NCBI GenBank assembly: GCA_913059105.1
Contig: CAJXRL010000124.1
Location: 1-7,827 of the forward strand
DNA from: an uncultured Flavobacteriales bacterium
GTDB lineage: Bacteria; Bacteroidota; Bacteroidia; Flavobacteriales_E; Vicingaceae
Direction: 5' to 3'
Length of the DNA: 7,827 nucleotides
Shown here: piece after piece, positions 5,045-7,827 of the stretch
Layout of the letters: each line of letters opens with the position of its first letter
How positions within the stretch are numbered: the first letter of the stretch is position 1
Notes under the pieces: model-generated
Database searches by the model: none
The model's input: only the letters and a program-made list of their open reading frames with translations
What the model was told of the DNA's origin: nothing
Made by a program: the position numbers and the translations under genes

Positions 5045-5989
5045 ATGAATTTTCAACAACTCGAATACGTCTTAGCAGTGCACCGTACCAAGCATTTTGG
5101 CAAGGCTGCTGAAAGCTGTAACATTACTCAAGCTACTTTAAGTGCGATGATTAAAAAGCTGGAAGAGGAATTATCTATCCAAATATTTGACCGAAGCAGA
5201 CACCCCATTCAAACAACAGATGATGGGATATTGCTGCTAAAAAAGGCAGAAGATATTTTAGCGAAGCAGCAAGAACTATTTCATTTGGGTCAAATGGACA
5301 CCGGAGAAATGATGGGAGAAATTCGTTTAGGGGTTATTCCAACAGTTGCAAATTCATTGTTAGCATTGTTCCTGCCTAGCTTATTAGAGCAGCACCCTAA
5401 ATTGAAGCTCATTATTTCTGAAATTACAACGGATGAAATTCTGTATCAACTAGCTCACAACCAGATAGATTTTGGAATACTCTCCACTCCTATTGAAGAG
5501 TTAAGTGAAGCGTATGAAGAACAAATATTGTACTACGAAGCCATGATGGTTTATGGCATTGAAAGCAGCGATAAGGGGTTTGTAAGTTCTAAAGATGTTG
5601 AAAATAAAAAGGTTTGGTTATTAGAGGAAGGGCATTGTTTCAGAAGTCAGAGCATGACCTTATGCAAAATTAGAGAGAAAAAGGAACAGACGGAAAACCT
5701 ACAGTTTAAAAGCAACTCATTCGAAACCCTATTAAATTTAAGCGATCAAATGGGAGGATTGACCTTAGTACCTGAATTGTATTACAATAATCTTTCAGCG
5801 AAACGAAAATCAAAGACTCAGTTTTTTCAAAAGCCAATTCCTGTCCGTGAGATTAGCTTATTGGCCATTAAGCCTATATCAAAGAAACGTAGCATGCAAA
5901 AGTTGGCCGAACTGATTCAAGAAATTGTTACACCTCAATTAAAGACGGCAGCATTTAAAAATCGAGATTTGAATATAATAGGGATTTAG
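5045..5989 (+). CDS. oxyR: OxyR, LysR-type peroxide-sensing transcription regulator
   Basis: A 314-residue LysR-family protein: winged helix-turn-helix at about 1-60 (FGKAAESCNITQATLSAMIK as recognition region), linker helix to about 88, and a two-lobe sensor domain from 91. It carries the OxyR-specific redox pair C198 and C207 in EEGHCFRSQSMTLC, nine residues apart as in E. coli C199/C208, with the preceding His and following Arg also kept. T100 in GVIPT matches the peroxide-site Thr of E. coli OxyR, and MGGLTLVPEL aligns with the region closing the sensor lobe. H2O2 would form the C198-C207 disulfide and switch DNA contacts. It is divergent from the peroxiredoxin gene and shares a 100-bp regulatory gap containing an OxyR site, so it probably activates that gene and represses itself. 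Confidence 0.95.
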   Translation: MNFQQLEYVLAVHRTKHFGKAAESCNITQATLSAMIKKLEEELSIQIFDRSRHPIQTTDDGILLLKKAEDILAKQQELFHLGQMDTGEMMGEIRLGVIPTVANSLLALFLPSLLEQHPKLKLIISEITTDEILYQLAHNQIDFGILSTPIEELSEAYEEQILYYEAMMVYGIESSDKGFVSSKDVENKKVWLLEEGHCFRSQSMTLCKIREKKEQTENLQFKSNSFETLLNLSDQMGGLTLVPELYYNNLSAKRKSKTQFFQKPIPVREISLLAIKPISKKRSMQKLAELIQEIVTPQLKTAAFKNRDLNIIGI

Positions 5990-6207
5990 AATTACGAATC
6001 TGGGAATTAAGAATGTCGAATGAAGAAAAGAGAAGAAGAAAGAGAAATTCAAATTAAGAATTACGAAATAGTTGTTGCATTTAACCTACCAATAACACAA
6101 AACTAAATCCAATGTACTATAGACCTTTCTCCACTCTCATTTTAAAACTCTTCATTCATAATTCGCAATTCTCTAGTCGTAATTCGTAATTCTTCTTTCG
6201 TAATTTT
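5989..6207. repeat. Intergenic inverted cluster of GAATTACGAAT-type repeats
   Basis: This 223-bp gap has no gene. Its left part holds copies in one orientation: GAATTACGAAT at 5989-5999, the variant GAATTAAGAAT at 6004-6014, and GAATTACGAAA at 6058-6068. Its right part holds reverse-complement copies: ATTCGCAATTC at 6161-6171, TCGTAATTC at 6177-6185, ATTCGTAATTC at 6182-6192 and TCGTAATTT at 6198-6206. GAATGAAGA at 6018-6026 is mirrored by TCTTCATTC at 6149-6157. The two arms could fold into a long imperfect hairpin around a unique centre of about 80 bp. The first copy begins on the last base of the oxyR stop. No TAnnTTTG promoter is seen for the next gene. Confidence 0.65.
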
Positions 6208-6212
6208 AAATT

Positions 6213-7019
6213 ATGTGCGGCAGGTATGTCATCGTTAGTAAAGTTGAAGTAGTTGAAAAAAAATTCTCTGCTAAAAGTGAGATAATATTCGAGCCAAATT
6301 TCAATGTTTCTGCTGGAGCCATGGCTCCAATCATAACAAGTGAGAATCCAAAAAAGATTCAATTGTCACATTTTGGTTTCACTCCTTCCTTTGCACAAAA
6401 AAAGACCTACCTACTAAATGCCAGAGCCGAAGGAGACCATAATTTAGAAAATAGATCAGACTTTACAGGTGCCAAAGGAATTATTAAAAAACCCTATTTT
6501 AGAAAAGCCATTCGCTCTCAGCGCTGCTTGGTAATTGCTGATGCTTTTATAGAAGGTACTAGCATGAATAAACTAAAGGAACCATACTTAGTTTACCTTA
6601 AAGATAAAATTAGACCAATAGCTTTTGCGGGTATTTACGATGAATGGCTCGATTCGACTTCTGGAGAGTTGTTTCACAACTTTGCCATTATAACTTGCCC
6701 GCCAAATAAGCTAATGACTAAAATTGACCATCATAGAATGCCGGTAATTTTGCCACCAGAATATTACAATGACTATTTAAATTTAGATGCTCCGTTAAGC
6801 GATATAACCAGTTTATTGCAAAGTTTCCCAGCCCAGCAGATGAACGCGTACAAAATTTCCCCCGCTATTAAAAGCCCAAAAAACAATGCGAAGGAGTTTA
6901 TTCAACCTGTTTCTGAATGGGTTCAACCCGAAAAAGAGCTAAAAATCACCAATCAAATCGATCTCTTTGGAATGGGAGAAAGTCGTGCAAAGAGAAAACG
7001 AGATGATAGAAACAAATAA
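6213..7019 (+). CDS. SRAP-domain (YedK/HMCES-type) abasic-site DNA-crosslinking protein
   Basis: SRAP proteins trap abasic sites in single-stranded DNA as a covalent thiazolidine link to Cys2, shielding the lesion. The start is fixed by MCGRY, since Met removal exposes Cys2. Other active-site residues are visible: N69 in LLNARAEG, E114 in ADAFIEG (variant of the usual GFYEW), and H173 in DHHRMPVIL, where the common form is IHDRMP. FAGIYDEW at 138-145 matches the usual FAGLWEEW. At 268 residues it is longer than E. coli YedK (about 222). The extra C-terminus carries QIDLF at 248-252, a match to the bacterial sliding-clamp pentapeptide, then a basic tail (RAKRKRDDRNK). Only 21 bp separate it from yccF, so it likely leads an operon. 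It is not SOS-marked: no LexA-type box was recognised. Confidence 0.93.
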   Translation: MCGRYVIVSKVEVVEKKFSAKSEIIFEPNFNVSAGAMAPIITSENPKKIQLSHFGFTPSFAQKKTYLLNARAEGDHNLENRSDFTGAKGIIKKPYFRKAIRSQRCLVIADAFIEGTSMNKLKEPYLVYLKDKIRPIAFAGIYDEWLDSTSGELFHNFAIITCPPNKLMTKIDHHRMPVILPPEYYNDYLNLDAPLSDITSLLQSFPAQQMNAYKISPAIKSPKNNAKEFIQPVSEWVQPEKELKITNQIDLFGMGESRAKRKRDDRNK

Positions 7020-7040
7020 AAATCGAAATATTATAATAAT

Positions 7041-7415
7041 ATGAGACTATTAGGAAATATTATTTGGATTATTTTTGGAGGTGTTTTCATTGCCATTGAA
7101 TACTTTATTGCCAGTTTCTTACTGTGCATTACCATTATTGGTATTCCCTTCGGAATTCAAACTTTTAAGCTCGGATTGTTGGCGCTATGGCCTTTTGGAA
7201 AAACAATTAAAGAGAAAGAAAGCGCAAATGGCTGCATCTCACTTTTTATGAATCTATGGTGGATTATTTTTGGAGGCTTGGCCATTTGTATTTCACACCT
7301 TTTGATGGGTATACTCTTTTCAATCACCATTATTGGATTACCTTTTGGTAAACAGCACTTTAAATTAGCTGAATTGGCATTAGTGCCGTTTGGGAAAGAA
7401 ATTATATCAAAATGA
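7041..7415 (+). CDS. yccF: YccF-type inner membrane protein (two YccF repeats)
   Basis: This 124-residue, highly hydrophobic protein consists of two homologous units offset by 65 residues: NIIWIIFGG (6-14) against NLWWIIFGG (71-79), ITIIGIPFG (30-38) against ITIIGLPFG (95-103), and LALWPFGK (47-54) against LALVPFGK (112-119). Each unit has two hydrophobic stretches ending in a PFG motif, with a charged linker (KTIKEKES) between the units. This is the normal two-unit YccF domain plan. The family's function is not established; it is an inner membrane component. It lies 21 bp after the SRAP gene, and its stop overlaps the next start as ATGA, which indicates translational coupling. No link between its function and its neighbours can be read from the sequence. 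Confidence 0.9.
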   Translation: MRLLGNIIWIIFGGVFIAIEYFIASFLLCITIIGIPFGIQTFKLGLLALWPFGKTIKEKESANGCISLFMNLWWIIFGGLAICISHLLMGILFSITIIGLPFGKQHFKLAELALVPFGKEIISK

Positions 7416-7827
7416 TGACGATACGAGTTGCAGATTTACAAGATTTAAATTCACTCGCAACCCTGTTTGAAAAATACCGGAAATTTTATAGGAAAGCTCC
7501 TGATTATAATAATTCAAGATGCTTTTTGGAGGAAAGAATGACGTTAAATGAATCTATAATTTATGTTGCAGAATTAGAGGATGAGTTAATTGGATTTACT
7601 CAATTGTATCCTATCTTCTCCTCAACAAACTTGAAAAAAGCATGGTTACTAAATGATTTGTTTGTAAATGACAATCAACGTGGAAAAGGAATTTCAAAGA
7701 AGTTAATACAGAAAGCACAAGAATTAGCAAAAGATACAAACGCCCATGGCATCATGTTAGAAACTGAAAAAACAAATGATATTGGTAATCGTCTTTACCC
7801 AAAAGCAGGGTTTAAGGCATGTAACGA
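7412..7827 (+). CDS. GNAT-family N-acetyltransferase (3' truncated by the window)
   Basis: The frame opens at ATG 7412, overlapping the yccF stop by 4 bp (ATGA), and runs 138 codons to the window end; a second ATG follows at once at 7415. It shows the GNAT fold: an N-terminal TIRVADLQDLNSLATLF strand-helix, beta strands around YVAELEDELIGFTQL, motif A with NDLFVNDNQRGKGISKKL at about 81-98 (acetyl-CoA pyrophosphate loop R90-G-K-G93-I-S95, with Ser in the last small-residue position), and motif B ending in GNRLYPKAGF (125-134). Only a few C-terminal residues are likely missing. The substrate cannot be told. The tight coupling to yccF suggests joint expression rather than a shared pathway. Confidence 0.9.
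   Translation, partial: MMTIRVADLQDLNSLATLFEKYRKFYRKAPDYNNSRCFLEERMTLNESIIYVAELEDELIGFTQLYPIFSSTNLKKAWLLNDLFVNDNQRGKGISKKLIQKAQELAKDTNAHGIMLETEKTNDIGNRLYPKAGFKACN

Noticed and set aside
5989..6207. CRISPR array
   Set aside because: The repeat copies are about 11 bp, degenerate, in both orientations and without uniform spacers, and no cas genes are present.
6314..6329. 16-bp perfect palindrome TGGAGCCATGGCTCCA in the SRAP gene
   Set aside because: It lies within the coding sequence at the NVSAGAMAP region, which corresponds to a conserved stretch of the family. No partner copies or nearby regulatory elements were found.
6156..6362. 68-codon minus-strand frame over the repeat region and SRAP start
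   Set aside because: Its product is partly the translated intergenic repeats (NYELRLENCEL) and it is antisense to the catalytic N-terminus of the SRAP protein.

Overview
The window reads as chromosomal DNA of a Bacteroidota species, most likely a flavobacterium-like one. Support comes from the visibly AT-rich sequence, intergenic regions almost without Shine-Dalgarno sites, a textbook Bacteroidota promoter (TTTG - 20 nt - TAnnTTTG) in front of a peroxiredoxin gene, and gene families typical of that phylum (a DUF4097-type repeat protein beside an ECF sigma factor, and a small DUF6952-like protein beside peroxiredoxin and thioredoxin). The first 33 bases are not genomic: they are the Illumina Nextera Read 1 adapter, including the 19-bp Tn5 mosaic end.

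Layout. (1) 34-269: the 3' end of an unrecognised gene on +, cut by the adapter. (2) 363-2743, minus strand: an ECF sigma factor followed 2 nt later by a one-pass membrane protein whose outer part is a strikingly regular beta-solenoid-like repeat of about 35 residues. These probably form a sigma/regulator pair. (3) 2837-2986, minus: a tiny 49-residue lipoprotein, separated from the next gene by a strong hairpin terminator. (4) 3116-4944, minus: an oxidative-stress block of Dps, a DUF6952-like protein, a WCGNC thioredoxin and a typical 2-Cys peroxiredoxin. (5) 5045-5989, plus: a divergent OxyR with both redox cysteines. (6) 5990-6212: an intergenic region of inverted GAATTACGAAT-type repeats. 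(7) 6213-7827, plus: an SRAP (YedK/HMCES-type) abasic-site protein with a C-terminal QIDLF clamp-like motif, a YccF-type membrane protein and the start of a GNAT acetyltransferase, packed as an operon.

How the parts fit. The 100-bp gap between oxyR and the peroxiredoxin gene carries a near-complete OxyR tetramer site (18 of 20 conserved positions). It abuts the -33 element of the peroxiredoxin promoter and covers the predicted oxyR -7 box and start region. This predicts activation of peroxiredoxin and autorepression of oxyR. Peroxiredoxin removes peroxide, the thioredoxin probably re-reduces it, and Dps removes the iron that would turn peroxide into hydroxyl radical. A 17-bp hairpin between the peroxiredoxin and thioredoxin genes may set their relative output.

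The most unusual points are the alternating KY/FR solenoid repeat, a -1 frameshift-type heptamer (T TTT TTA) directly before the sigma factor stop and in register with the next gene, and the clamp-like motif on the bacterial SRAP protein. I found no CRISPR array, rRNA, tRNA, phage or insertion sequence.
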